Assembly: GCA_002309795.1 (NCBI GenBank)
Contig: DBXZ01000011.1
Coordinates: 14,159 to 21,701, forward strand
From: Bacteroidales bacterium UBA1199
GTDB taxonomy: Bacteria; Bacteroidota; Bacteroidia; Bacteroidales; UBA932
Direction: 5' to 3'
Length of the DNA: 7,543 bases
Shown here: piece after piece, positions 1 through 5,576 of the stretch
Layout of the letters: the number at the start of each line of letters is the position of its first letter
How positions within the stretch are numbered: position 1 is the stretch's first letter
Position numbers and translations under genes: made by a program
Notes under the pieces: model-generated
What the model was told of the DNA's origin: nothing
What the model saw: only the letters and a program-made list of their open reading frames with translations
The model's database searches: none

Positions 1-866
1 GCGGTCTCCTCGCCGCAGACGAATGCGCCAGCACCGTAGCGGAGTTCGATGGTGAAGTTGAAACCGGTTCCGAGGATGTCCTTGCCCAGCAGACCGTAAT
101 CCTCAGCCTGCTTGATGGCGACCTGGAGACGGTGGATTGCGAGCGGATATTCGGCACGGATGTAGATCAGACCGTGATCGGCGCCGATGCAGTAACCGCA
201 GATGGCCATTGCCTCGAGGATCGAGTGCGGGTCACCTTCGAGGAGGGAACGGTCCATGAATGCGCCCGGGTCACCTTCGTCAGCGTTGCAGACCACATAT
301 TTCTGCTCGCCGACGCGGCTCTTGGAAGCGATCTCCCACTTCAGACCGGTGGGGAAGCCTGCGCCGCCGCGACCGCGGAGGCCGGATTTCTTGATCTCTT
401 CGATGACCTGTGCGGGGGTCATTTCGGTGAGGCACTTGCCGAGAGCGGCATAGCCGTCGCGGGCGATGCTTTCGTCGATATTTTCAGGATCGATGAAACC
501 GCAGTTACGCAGCGCGATACGAACCTGCTTCTTGTAGAACTCCATGTGTTTGGAGTCGCTGACGCTCTGGTTGGTGTCGGGAGCCACATAGAGGAGGCGC
601 TGGACCTTACGGCCTTTGATGATGTGCTCCTCGATGATCTCTTTGGCATCTTCGGGTTTGACTCGGGTGTAGAACGTGTTGTCCGGAATAATCTTGACGA
701 TAGGACCGCGCTCGCAGAAACCGAAGCAGCCGGTTACGACCACTTTCGCGAAATCCGTCAGGTTGTGCGATTCGAGTTCACGGTTGAGTTCGGCAATGAC
801 CTCCTTGCTGGCTGAAGCGGAACAACCGGTACCGCCGCAAACCAAAATGTGCATTTTAATAGCCAT
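1..866 (-). CDS. hndC: HndC/HydB-like NADH-binding flavoprotein subunit of [FeFe] hydrogenase (C-terminus cut off by window edge)
   Basis: This is the NuoF-like subunit of an NAD(P)-linked, probably electron-bifurcating [FeFe] hydrogenase. It binds FMN and NAD(H) and passes electrons to FeS clusters in the cytoplasm. The first 288 codons are present. Residues 1-90 form a thioredoxin-like [2Fe-2S] domain with all four cysteines (C10, C15, C47, C51, spaced CX4C and CX3C). The NuoF domain follows, with the glycine-rich GRGGAGFPTG (165-174) for NADH, NADEGDPGAF (194-203) for FMN, and CGEET at the edge. An N-terminal thioredoxin-like domain fused to NuoF separates HndC/HydB from plain complex I NuoF. 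The 4Fe-4S site and any C-terminal ferredoxin domain lie outside. The ATG at 866 starts 11 nt after the upstream stop; a second in-frame ATG at 854 is possible, and neither has a clear Shine-Dalgarno. It is very probably co-transcribed with the HndB-like gene. The family call is firm; bifurcation is inferred from the family. Confidence 0.93.
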   Translation of the reverse strand, partial: MAIKMHILVCGGTGCSASASKEVIAELNRELESHNLTDFAKVVVTGCFGFCERGPIVKIIPDNTFYTRVKPEDAKEIIEEHIIKGRKVQRLLYVAPDTNQSVSDSKHMEFYKKQVRIALRNCGFIDPENIDESIARDGYAALGKCLTEMTPAQVIEEIKKSGLRGRGGAGFPTGLKWEIASKSRVGEQKYVVCNADEGDPGAFMDRSLLEGDPHSILEAMAICGYCIGADHGLIYIRAEYPLAIHRLQVAIKQAEDYGLLGKDILGTGFNFTIELRYGAGAFVCGEET

Positions 867-877
867 AATCCGTGCGT

Positions 878-1267
878 TTAGATAGATCTGTAGTTAGCAG
901 GCAGAATACCTTCGATGAGCTCGCCCTTGACGATGTACTTGTCGATGAGCTCGTCGGCGCGTGCGATGTTGACGTTGCCGAAAACGATGGGGTCTTTGCC
1001 CGGGATGGTGACTTCGACCGTGGGTTCAGCGTGGCAGTAGCCCATATCGCCGACCTGCATCACAAGCGCTTTGATCTGGCGTTTGTCAAGCTCGGTGATG
1101 AGGTGGTTCATCGTCTCCTTTGCGCCGGAAGCGATGCCGCTGGTGGCCATACCGACCTTGATCTGAATGATAGCCTCGGAAGAGTTGCTGTTTTCACGCA
1201 TAGACATCTTCCCCTGCATACCTTCTTTCATCTTGCGGAGATCCGCGAGATTTTTGATTTTATCCAT
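878..1267 (-). CDS. hndB: HndB-like thioredoxin-fold (2Fe-2S) ferredoxin-domain protein, cysteine-poor
   Basis: This 129-residue cytoplasmic protein matches the small HndB-type ferredoxin-domain proteins encoded next to HndC/HndD hydrogenase subunits. The N-terminal region (about 1-30) is charged and probably helical. A thioredoxin-like ferredoxin fold follows, with VGMATSGIASGA, then MGYCHAEPTVEV and a C-terminal IVKGELIEG segment. As I recall the family, a Cys usually sits where the first motif here has Ser (GMATS instead of GMATC), and the second motif is usually GCxGxC where this protein reads VGDMGYC. Only one Cys remains in the whole chain, so a normal [2Fe-2S] cluster seems unlikely. 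The gene is the first of its operon, just behind a promoter, with a strong GGAGG six bases before the ATG. It sits 11 nt ahead of hndC. No HndA/NuoE-like gene precedes it. The family call is good from motif and context; its function with so few cysteines is unknown. Confidence 0.85.
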   Translation of the reverse strand: MDKIKNLADLRKMKEGMQGKMSMRENSNSSEAIIQIKVGMATSGIASGAKETMNHLITELDKRQIKALVMQVGDMGYCHAEPTVEVTIPGKDPIVFGNVNIARADELIDKYIVKGELIEGILPANYRSI

Positions 1268-1272
1268 AGGTT

Positions 1273-1278
1273 TCCTCC
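1273..1278 (-). promoter_or_regulatory. Ribosome binding site of the HndB-like gene
   Basis: Read on the minus strand, TTGGAGGAAACCT precedes the ATG at 1267, giving a GGAGG core six bases upstream. This fixes the start codon. It stands out because the other starts in the window (hndC, symporter, ddl, prmC, lipoprotein) show no comparable Shine-Dalgarno, as is common in Bacteroidota. Confidence 0.8.
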
Positions 1279-1330
1279 AATGAGTTTGTTAATAAATATT
1301 TGATTGCTATAAAATAATCCAAATAGCCGC

Positions 1331-1362
1331 CAAATTTACTTCTAATTTGTCAAATGACCAAA
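1331..1362 (-). promoter_or_regulatory. Bacteroidota-type promoter for the hndB-hndC operon
   Basis: On the minus strand, TTTG (1362-1359), a 20-nt spacer and TAAATTTG (1338-1331) match the Bacteroidota sigma-ABfr consensus (-33 TTTG, -7 TAnnTTTG) with a perfect -7 box and ideal spacing. Transcription would start near 1325, giving a leader of about 55-60 nt before the ATG at 1267. This is predicted from sequence only. Confidence 0.65.
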
Positions 1363-1379
1363 GAATTTCCTTACTTTTG
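1346..1379 (+). promoter_or_regulatory. Bacteroidota-type promoter for the symporter gene
   Basis: On the plus strand, TTTG (1346-1349) is followed after 22 nt by TACTTTTG (1372-1379), a perfect TAnnTTTG -7 box with a slightly long spacer. The start site would be near 1386, leaving a leader of about 22 nt before the ATG at 1408, with no Shine-Dalgarno. This promoter is interlocked with the divergent hnd promoter: each -33 element lies between the two -7 boxes. Confidence 0.6.
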
Positions 1380-1383
1380 TCAA
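1346..1383 (+). repeat. Direct repeat TTTGTCAA, two copies 30 bp apart
   Basis: TTTGTCAA occurs at 1346-1353 and again at 1376-1383, exactly 30 bp apart (about three helical turns). The first copy is the core of an imperfect dyad, TTGTCA-AA-TGACCAA (1347-1361). Both copies overlap elements of the symporter promoter, and the first lies in the spacer of the opposing hnd promoter. This could be a regulator site, but the TTTG part is also expected from promoter consensus, so the evidence is modest. Confidence 0.35.
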
Positions 1384-1407
1384 GGCTAAACCGAATAATC
1401 CCCTTTT

Positions 1408-2670
1408 ATGAAGAAACTGGCCCTTCACTGGAAGATTCTGATCGGCATCGGACTGGGCGCCGCAGCCGGAATCCTGCTCTGCCGCATCACCCCTTTCGAG
1501 ACCTGGTCTCCCTGGATCAAATGGGCGGGCGATCTGTTTCTCCGCGCCCTGCGGATGATTGTTATTCCGCTGGTTTTCACCTCAATAGCGGTTGGCGTAG
1601 CCGGAATGGGGAGTTCTGCCGCACTGGGCCGGATCGCCGGCAAGACCCTCGGTTACTACGTGGCCACCACGCTGGTGGCGGCGGTCATCGGACTGACGCT
1701 GGTCAACCTCGTGAAGCCGGGTGTCGGCGCGGAGCTGAACCTGACCGAAAACGTCACCGAAATCGGGGCCGTGACCGGCAGTGCGGAGAAGGTTTCGTTC
1801 ATCGACCAGATTGTCCGGATCGTCCCCGCCAACATCTTCGAATCGGGAGCCAAAGGGGACCTGCTTCCCATCATCTTTTTCGCGGTCATCTTCGGCTTCT
1901 TCATGAACAAGGTGGAGAAGCGGTACAGCGAAACGCTCGGCGGCGTGCTGCAGTCCGTTTACGAGGTCATCATGAAGATTACCTTTGCCATCATCAAGCT
2001 GGCGCCGTACGGCGTATTCGCGATCGTGGCGACCATCGTAGGCAGGCAGGCCAGCGATCCGTCGGCCCTCTGGGGGATGGTCCGGAGCCTGGGCGTATTC
2101 GTGCTGGTGGTCTGGGGCGGACTGCTCATCCAGGGCGGAATCGTCCTGCCGCTGCTGGTCCGCGTGCTGGGCAAACAGAACCCCTGGAAACACATGTCCA
2201 AGATGTCCAGCGCCATCCTGACGGCCTTCTCGACCTGCTCGTCTGGCGCAGCGCTGCCCATCAACATCCGGGACAGCCAGGAAAAGTGCGGCGTATCGCC
2301 CAAGATTGCCAGTTTCGTGTTGCCGCTGGGCAGCACCATCAACATGAACGGAACGGCGCTCTACGAGTGCGTGGCCGCCATCTTCATTGCGCAGGCTTAC
2401 GGGATTGACCTGACCATCATGCAGCAGATCATCATCGTTTTGACGGCGCTGCTGGCAGCCGTGGGCACCGCCGGCATTCCGATGGCCGGCATGGTGATGC
2501 TCGCGATTGTGCTGGGTGCGGTGGGACTGCCGCTGGAAGGCGTGGGAATTGTCCTGGCCGTGGAACAGTTCTGCGACATGCCCCGCACGATGATCAACTC
2601 CTACGGCGACGCCTGCGGCGCGGTCATCATCGCCCACAGCGAGGGCGAGCAGCTCACCGTCAACGACTAG
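1408..2670 (+). CDS. Dicarboxylate/amino acid:cation symporter (DAACS family, GltPh/EAAT-like)
   Basis: This 420-residue inner-membrane transporter is full length and couples uptake of acidic amino acids or dicarboxylates to Na+ or H+. The expected order is visible: hydrophobic helices over about 1-230, the HP1 hairpin with SSGAALP (278-284), TM7 NMNGTA (312-317), the HP2 hairpin with GTAGIPMAG (353-361), and TM8 with E386, D390, R393, N397 and D401. By alignment to archaeal GltPh, D390 and R393 match D394 (amino-group ligand) and R397 (side-chain carboxylate ligand). That favours an aspartate/glutamate-type substrate over the C4-dicarboxylate carrier DctA, which as I recall lacks that Asp. 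HP2 (GIPMAG) resembles the GIPQAG of eukaryotic EAATs. Two cation-site positions differ: Asn314 where GltPh has D312, and Glu386 where it has D390. The ATG at 1408 is chosen because it follows the promoter and begins MKK plus a hydrophobic helix. The stop overlaps the converging lipoprotein stop. Family certain; substrate inferred. Confidence 0.95.
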   Translation: MKKLALHWKILIGIGLGAAAGILLCRITPFETWSPWIKWAGDLFLRALRMIVIPLVFTSIAVGVAGMGSSAALGRIAGKTLGYYVATTLVAAVIGLTLVNLVKPGVGAELNLTENVTEIGAVTGSAEKVSFIDQIVRIVPANIFESGAKGDLLPIIFFAVIFGFFMNKVEKRYSETLGGVLQSVYEVIMKITFAIIKLAPYGVFAIVATIVGRQASDPSALWGMVRSLGVFVLVVWGGLLIQGGIVLPLLVRVLGKQNPWKHMSKMSSAILTAFSTCSSGAALPINIRDSQEKCGVSPKIASFVLPLGSTINMNGTALYECVAAIFIAQAYGIDLTIMQQIIIVLTALLAAVGTAGIPMAGMVMLAIVLGAVGLPLEGVGIVLAVEQFCDMPRTMINSYGDACGAVIIAHSEGEQLTVND

Positions 2671-3590
2671 GGACGGACGGGGCGGACCGATTGACCGACG
2701 CAACGTCCGCAACCACCGTTTTCAATCCAACTTGAACCAAATGCGAAGGTGCTGGCCTCGTTGGAATCATGATTATCAGTATAGAGTGATGATGCCCAAT
2801 AAAAGCCCCGAGTACCTACATAAACAAGAACTTCCCCCACTATCCCGCCGTTGCCACCGCCTGCAGGGAGAAAAATACTGTTTCCCGTCTTCATACTGGT
2901 GACTTTGTATCCGTTCACACCGTTTTCGGTACACCAGATCCATGTGCAGTTTTTCGTATCCGTCAATTCGGCCACTTCTTCCCTGGTGGGCATCCGCCAC
3001 TTGCCGCCGAGTTCCTGGGCGGCAACATCGTCTTCCTTTTCCAAGACTGTCTTGTTGTCCATGGTACCATGGTGAGATTCCAGGCAATACTTTGTCAAAG
3101 TTGATTCAGCACCATTGCACAGCGTATAGGTCGACCAGTCGTAGAGGTCTTTTGTAGCGGTTTCACCCCACGCATAATACTTGCCATACTCCTCAGGTCG
3201 CGTTGCACCTACGTTACAGGAACCCCATTTGACGGAAAGACCCATATCTACAGCCTTAACGACAGATTCTACCACGACCGCGCAGTTGGTCATCACACCA
3301 TTGTTCGCCTTGGCTGAAACATAGGAAGTCCCCTCCTGAACGGCGGTCACGACGCCGTCCGGGTCGACAGTGGCGACCGCCTTGTTTGAACTGTTCCAGG
3401 TAATGGTCGGATCCGTGGCATTCTCAGGATAAACCGAAGCGACCAACGTCGTGGTCTCCCCTTCGGTCAGGACGACACTGTACGGTTTCAGGCTGATGGC
3501 GCTTACGGAGATATCTTTAGGATCGCAAGCCCCGAGCAGCGTTGCTGCGAGGCAGCAGGCGAGAAACAGGAATATTCTTTTCATGGTCAT
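2667..3590 (-). CDS. Lipoprotein with BIG2 Ig-like domain and C-terminal FISUMP-type domain
   Basis: This is a 307-residue exported lipoprotein of unknown function. Residues 1-22 are a lipoprotein signal peptide: basic MKR, a hydrophobic core, and lipobox LGAC with Cys22 as the lipidation site, then the acidic DPKD. Residues 28-109 look like a bacterial Ig-like BIG2 domain (LTEGETTTLVASVYPENA, then a TWNSSNKAVATVD segment). Residues 113-307 resemble the Fibrobacter succinogenes major paralogous domain widespread in Bacteroidota: VDMGLSVKW, YAWGET, KWRMPTREEV, FLPAGG, YWASS and terminal SVRPVRP. The ATG at 3590 overlaps the prmC stop (ATGA), suggesting translational coupling; an ATG at 3584 would also give a good signal peptide. 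The stop (TAG) overlaps the symporter stop. Base composition looks more AT-rich than the neighbours, hinting at a different history. It probably sits on the outer membrane, facing periplasm or surface; ligand unknown. Confidence 0.9.
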   Translation of the reverse strand: MTMKRIFLFLACCLAATLLGACDPKDISVSAISLKPYSVVLTEGETTTLVASVYPENATDPTITWNSSNKAVATVDPDGVVTAVQEGTSYVSAKANNGVMTNCAVVVESVVKAVDMGLSVKWGSCNVGATRPEEYGKYYAWGETATKDLYDWSTYTLCNGAESTLTKYCLESHHGTMDNKTVLEKEDDVAAQELGGKWRMPTREEVAELTDTKNCTWIWCTENGVNGYKVTSMKTGNSIFLPAGGGNGGIVGEVLVYVGTRGFYWASSLYTDNHDSNEASTFAFGSSWIENGGCGRCVGQSVRPVRP

Positions 3591-4582
3591 TTGATTATAC
3601 GGAGGAAACGGTCCTTTCCGGAAAGATCTTGCAGAAGCTGGACGGTCGAGGCCGAAGCACCGGAGAGCGCTGAAGCGGAGCGAGGATTTTTTTGTCCGAG
3701 CGAAGCTTCAGCCTCGGAGGAGCGCAGGCCAAACACTGCAGCTGTTTCCGGACCCAGTTTTTCATTGATTTCCAGCCAGATTTCGCCGCCGGGGGCCAGC
3801 AGGGCGTCGGCCCAGCGACGGATGGCGGCATAGAAACGCAGCGGGTCGTCGTCGGGGACGAAAAGCGCCTCGGCCGGCTCATAATCCAGCACGTTGGAAC
3901 GCATGGCTGCGCGCTCCGATTCCATCACGTACGGCGGATTGGAGACAATCAGGTCGAACTTCGGAAGTCCGGCCGGAGGAGCCTGGAGCACGTCGGCCTG
4001 GAAAAAGACCGGGCGGGCGCCGGGAAGCTTCACGCGCTGCCTGCAGGCGATAGAGAGCGCAGCCTCGGAAAGATCGCAGGCGAAGACCTGCGCCTCCGGA
4101 AAGGCATCCGCCAGCGCATAGGCAATACACCCGGACCCGGTACAAAGATCGAGGATATTTAGGTTTTCGGACGCGACGGCATCGGCATCCGGTCCGTCGG
4201 AACAAAACGGGGGAAGAGTTCCGCCTTGCCCGGATGCGCTCGCCGATTTCGCGTCCAGCGCATCAATAATCAGAGAGACGAGTTCCTCGGTTTCAGGGCG
4301 GGGAATCAGGCAGCCGGGAGCGACGCGGATGCGGAGTCCGGCGAATTCGGTGTAGCCCAGAACATACTGCAGCGGACAACCCTTCGCAAGCCTGTCCAGA
4401 TCGGCCTCCAGTGCGGCGAGCGCGTCGGGCTTGATGGCCGTGGCAGGTTCTGCAGCGATCTTGTAATCAGGAACATTCATACGCGCCGTCAGCAGCCGGA
4501 CGGCGATGGAGCGCGCCTCCGCCTCCGGATAAAGCGAAGCGAGTCGTTGGACGCTCAGGTCTTTGAACTCCCGGAAGGTCAT
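3587..4582 (-). CDS. prmC: Peptide chain release factor N5-glutamine methyltransferase (PrmC/HemK), with two in-frame insertions
   Basis: This cytoplasmic SAM-dependent enzyme methylates the glutamine of the GGQ motif in release factors RF1 and RF2. The N-terminal helical domain (about 1-85) ends in QYVLGYTEF and LIPRPETEELV, both typical of PrmC. The SAM-binding loop is LDLCTGSGC (144-152) and the catalytic signature NPPY is at 215-218. The C-terminal DLSGKDRF is also conserved. At 331 residues it is roughly 40-55 longer than usual. The excess lies in two low-complexity stretches: about 112-139 (core ASGQGGTLPPFCSDGPDA, 116-133) before the SAM loop, and about 287-312 (SEAEASLGQKNPRSASALSG) before the last strand. 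Both are encoded by inverted-repeat DNA, and both lie between conserved blocks, so the enzyme may remain active. The start overlaps the ddl stop (ATGA, 4579-4582) and the stop overlaps the lipoprotein start (ATGA, 3587-3590). Identity is near certain; activity is not shown. Confidence 0.95.
   Translation of the reverse strand: MTFREFKDLSVQRLASLYPEAEARSIAVRLLTARMNVPDYKIAAEPATAIKPDALAALEADLDRLAKGCPLQYVLGYTEFAGLRIRVAPGCLIPRPETEELVSLIIDALDAKSASASGQGGTLPPFCSDGPDADAVASENLNILDLCTGSGCIAYALADAFPEAQVFACDLSEAALSIACRQRVKLPGARPVFFQADVLQAPPAGLPKFDLIVSNPPYVMESERAAMRSNVLDYEPAEALFVPDDDPLRFYAAIRRWADALLAPGGEIWLEINEKLGPETAAVFGLRSSEAEASLGQKNPRSASALSGASASTVQLLQDLSGKDRFLRIIK
3647..3716 (-). repeat. Inverted-repeat element inside the 3' part of prmC, translated in frame
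   Basis: Arms CGAGGCCGAAGC (3647-3658) and GCTTCAGCCTCG (3705-3716) are inverted repeats matching at 11 of 12 positions. A competing perfect 8-bp pair, GCTGAAGC (3669-3676) with GCTTCAGC (3705-3712), lies inside. The centre holds a run of seven T (3687-3693), seven A in the mRNA. The element encodes roughly PrmC residues 290-312, which are rich in Ser and Ala and absent from ordinary PrmC. It looks like a small palindromic repeat that entered a coding region without breaking the frame. I have a vague impression that similar sequence recurs in GC-rich Bacteroidales, but a genome search is needed. Confidence 0.55.
4185..4237 (-). repeat. Nested inverted-repeat element in prmC just before the SAM-binding loop, translated in frame
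   Basis: An outer perfect 8-bp inverted repeat, GCATCCGG (4185-4192) with CCGGATGC (4230-4237), encloses an inner perfect 6-bp pair, CGGAAC (4198-4203) with GTTCCG (4218-4223), leaving a 14-nt loop. On the coding strand it starts at a codon boundary and encodes PrmC residues 116-133 (ASGQGGTLPPFCSDGPDA). This sits where standard PrmC has only a short link between the PRPETEELV helix and the SAM loop. Its sequence differs from the element at 3647-3716, so two separate palindromic insertions may have hit this gene. Confidence 0.55.
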
Positions 4583-5568
4583 ACCCTGGCTTCGTCGAGC
4601 AGGATGTTGATGAAGTCGCTGACAGACATCCCGTCGGCACGGGCCTGGTTGGGGATGAGGCTCATCTTGGTCATGCCCGGAACGGTATTGACCTCCAGGA
4701 AGTAGACCTTCTCGCCGTCGGCTATGTAGTCCATGCGGACCACGCCGTTGCAGCCGAAGTGACGGTAGATGGCCACGCTGGCTTCGCGCACGCGGGCCGC
4801 CATCCCTTCCGGAATGGGTGCCGGACAGATCTCCTGGCTCTTGCCCAGATACTTGGCTTCGTAATCGAAGAACTCGTTCTCCGTCACGATTTCCGTGATG
4901 GGCAGCGGAATAATCTCACCGTTGTGGCAGAAGACGCCCTCGGTGACCTCACGGCCGGAAATGGCCTCTTCAATCAGAACGCCGTCGCTCTTTTCAAAAG
5001 CGAAATCCACGGCTGCGCGCAGGTCTTCCGCGCGCTTGACCTTGGTGACGCCGAAACTGCTGCCGTCGTCGACCGGTTTGACGAAAACCGGGAGCCCGAG
5101 CCGTTCAATCACGGCCTCTTCGCTCCAGGCAGCGCCGCGGCGGATATAGTAGTCCTTGGGGAGCAGCACGCCTGCATCGCGCAGGAACGCCTTGCAGGAG
5201 AACTTATTGAAAGTCAGCGCAGATACAAACGAGGAACAGGTGGTGAACGGGATGCCCATCATCTCGAAATAACCCTGCAGCAGGCCGTTTTCACCGGGGG
5301 TGCCGTGGATCATCAGGAAGGCTACGTCGAACTTGACTTTCCGGCCGTCGACGACGGCTGAAAAATCGGTCTTGTCCACCTGCGCGACGGGCACCGGCTT
5401 CTCTGCGGAAGGGTCGCAGACGCTCCAGTCCGTACCGCGGAGCAGGATCTCGTAGACGTCGTAGCGGGATTTGTCGAGATTGGCGGCCACATTCTTGCCG
5501 CTGAGAATGGAAATCTCCCATTCGGAAGAGTTTCCTCCGTAGATAAGCGCAACTTTTTTACGGGTCAT
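4579..5568 (-). CDS. ddl: D-alanine--D-alanine ligase
   Basis: This 329-residue cytoplasmic ATP-grasp enzyme joins two D-alanines with ATP to make the dipeptide that MurF adds to the peptidoglycan precursor. Family motifs are all in place: GGNSSEWEIS (11-20) with catalytic Glu16, HGTPGENG (88-95), GIPFTTCSS (105-113), KPVDDGSSFGV (164-174, ATP and phosphate loop), and EVNTVPGMTKMSLIP (292-306) with the metal-binding Glu/Asn and the phosphate- and substrate-contacting loop. Trp17 stands where His is common (SSEHE), a small departure. Length is normal. The ATG at 5568 follows the PBP stop by 8 nt and gives the expected KKVALIYGG first strand; no Shine-Dalgarno is seen. The stop shares ATGA with the prmC start. 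The D-Ala-D-Ala product is the substrate that the upstream PBP cross-links, so the neighbours act at two ends of one pathway. D-Ala-D-Lac activity cannot be excluded from sequence alone but nothing suggests it. Confidence 0.97.
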   Translation of the reverse strand: MTRKKVALIYGGNSSEWEISILSGKNVAANLDKSRYDVYEILLRGTDWSVCDPSAEKPVPVAQVDKTDFSAVVDGRKVKFDVAFLMIHGTPGENGLLQGYFEMMGIPFTTCSSFVSALTFNKFSCKAFLRDAGVLLPKDYYIRRGAAWSEEAVIERLGLPVFVKPVDDGSSFGVTKVKRAEDLRAAVDFAFEKSDGVLIEEAISGREVTEGVFCHNGEIIPLPITEIVTENEFFDYEAKYLGKSQEICPAPIPEGMAARVREASVAIYRHFGCNGVVRMDYIADGEKVYFLEVNTVPGMTKMSLIPNQARADGMSVSDFINILLDEARV

Positions 5569-5576
5569 ATCAAGGA

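Noticed and set aside
132..815. 227-codon plus-strand open frame opposite hndC
   Set aside because: The minus strand encodes unmistakable HndC motifs throughout this interval; the plus-strand product has no family features.
1347..2408. 353-codon plus-strand frame overlapping the symporter in another frame
   Set aside because: The translation is Arg/Gly/His-rich without hydrophobic or family motifs, and its start lies inside the promoter. It is a frame shadow of the symporter.
2671..2708. Possible terminator hairpin (GGACG with CGTCC) after the symporter
   Set aside because: Only five pairs with a long loop and no T-tract, and the bases code for the conserved C-terminal end of the lipoprotein.
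1582..2712. Long open frame of 376 codons on the minus strand opposite the symporter
   Set aside because: The product is rich in His, Arg, Asp and Gly with no recognisable domain, and it lies wholly opposite a clear transporter gene. It is a GC-rich antisense shadow.
3687..3693. T7 run as a plus-strand terminator
   Set aside because: It is about 1 kb past the symporter stop, lies inside prmC, and no compact GC stem directly precedes it; it is better explained as part of the repeat element.
3587..4582. prmC as a pseudogene because of its extra length and low-complexity parts
   Set aside because: The frame is intact and all conserved blocks, including NPPY and the SAM loop, are present; the extra segments fall between domain elements.
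4759..5361. 200-codon plus-strand open frame opposite ddl
   Set aside because: It lies opposite the conserved Ddl core and its product has no recognisable motif.
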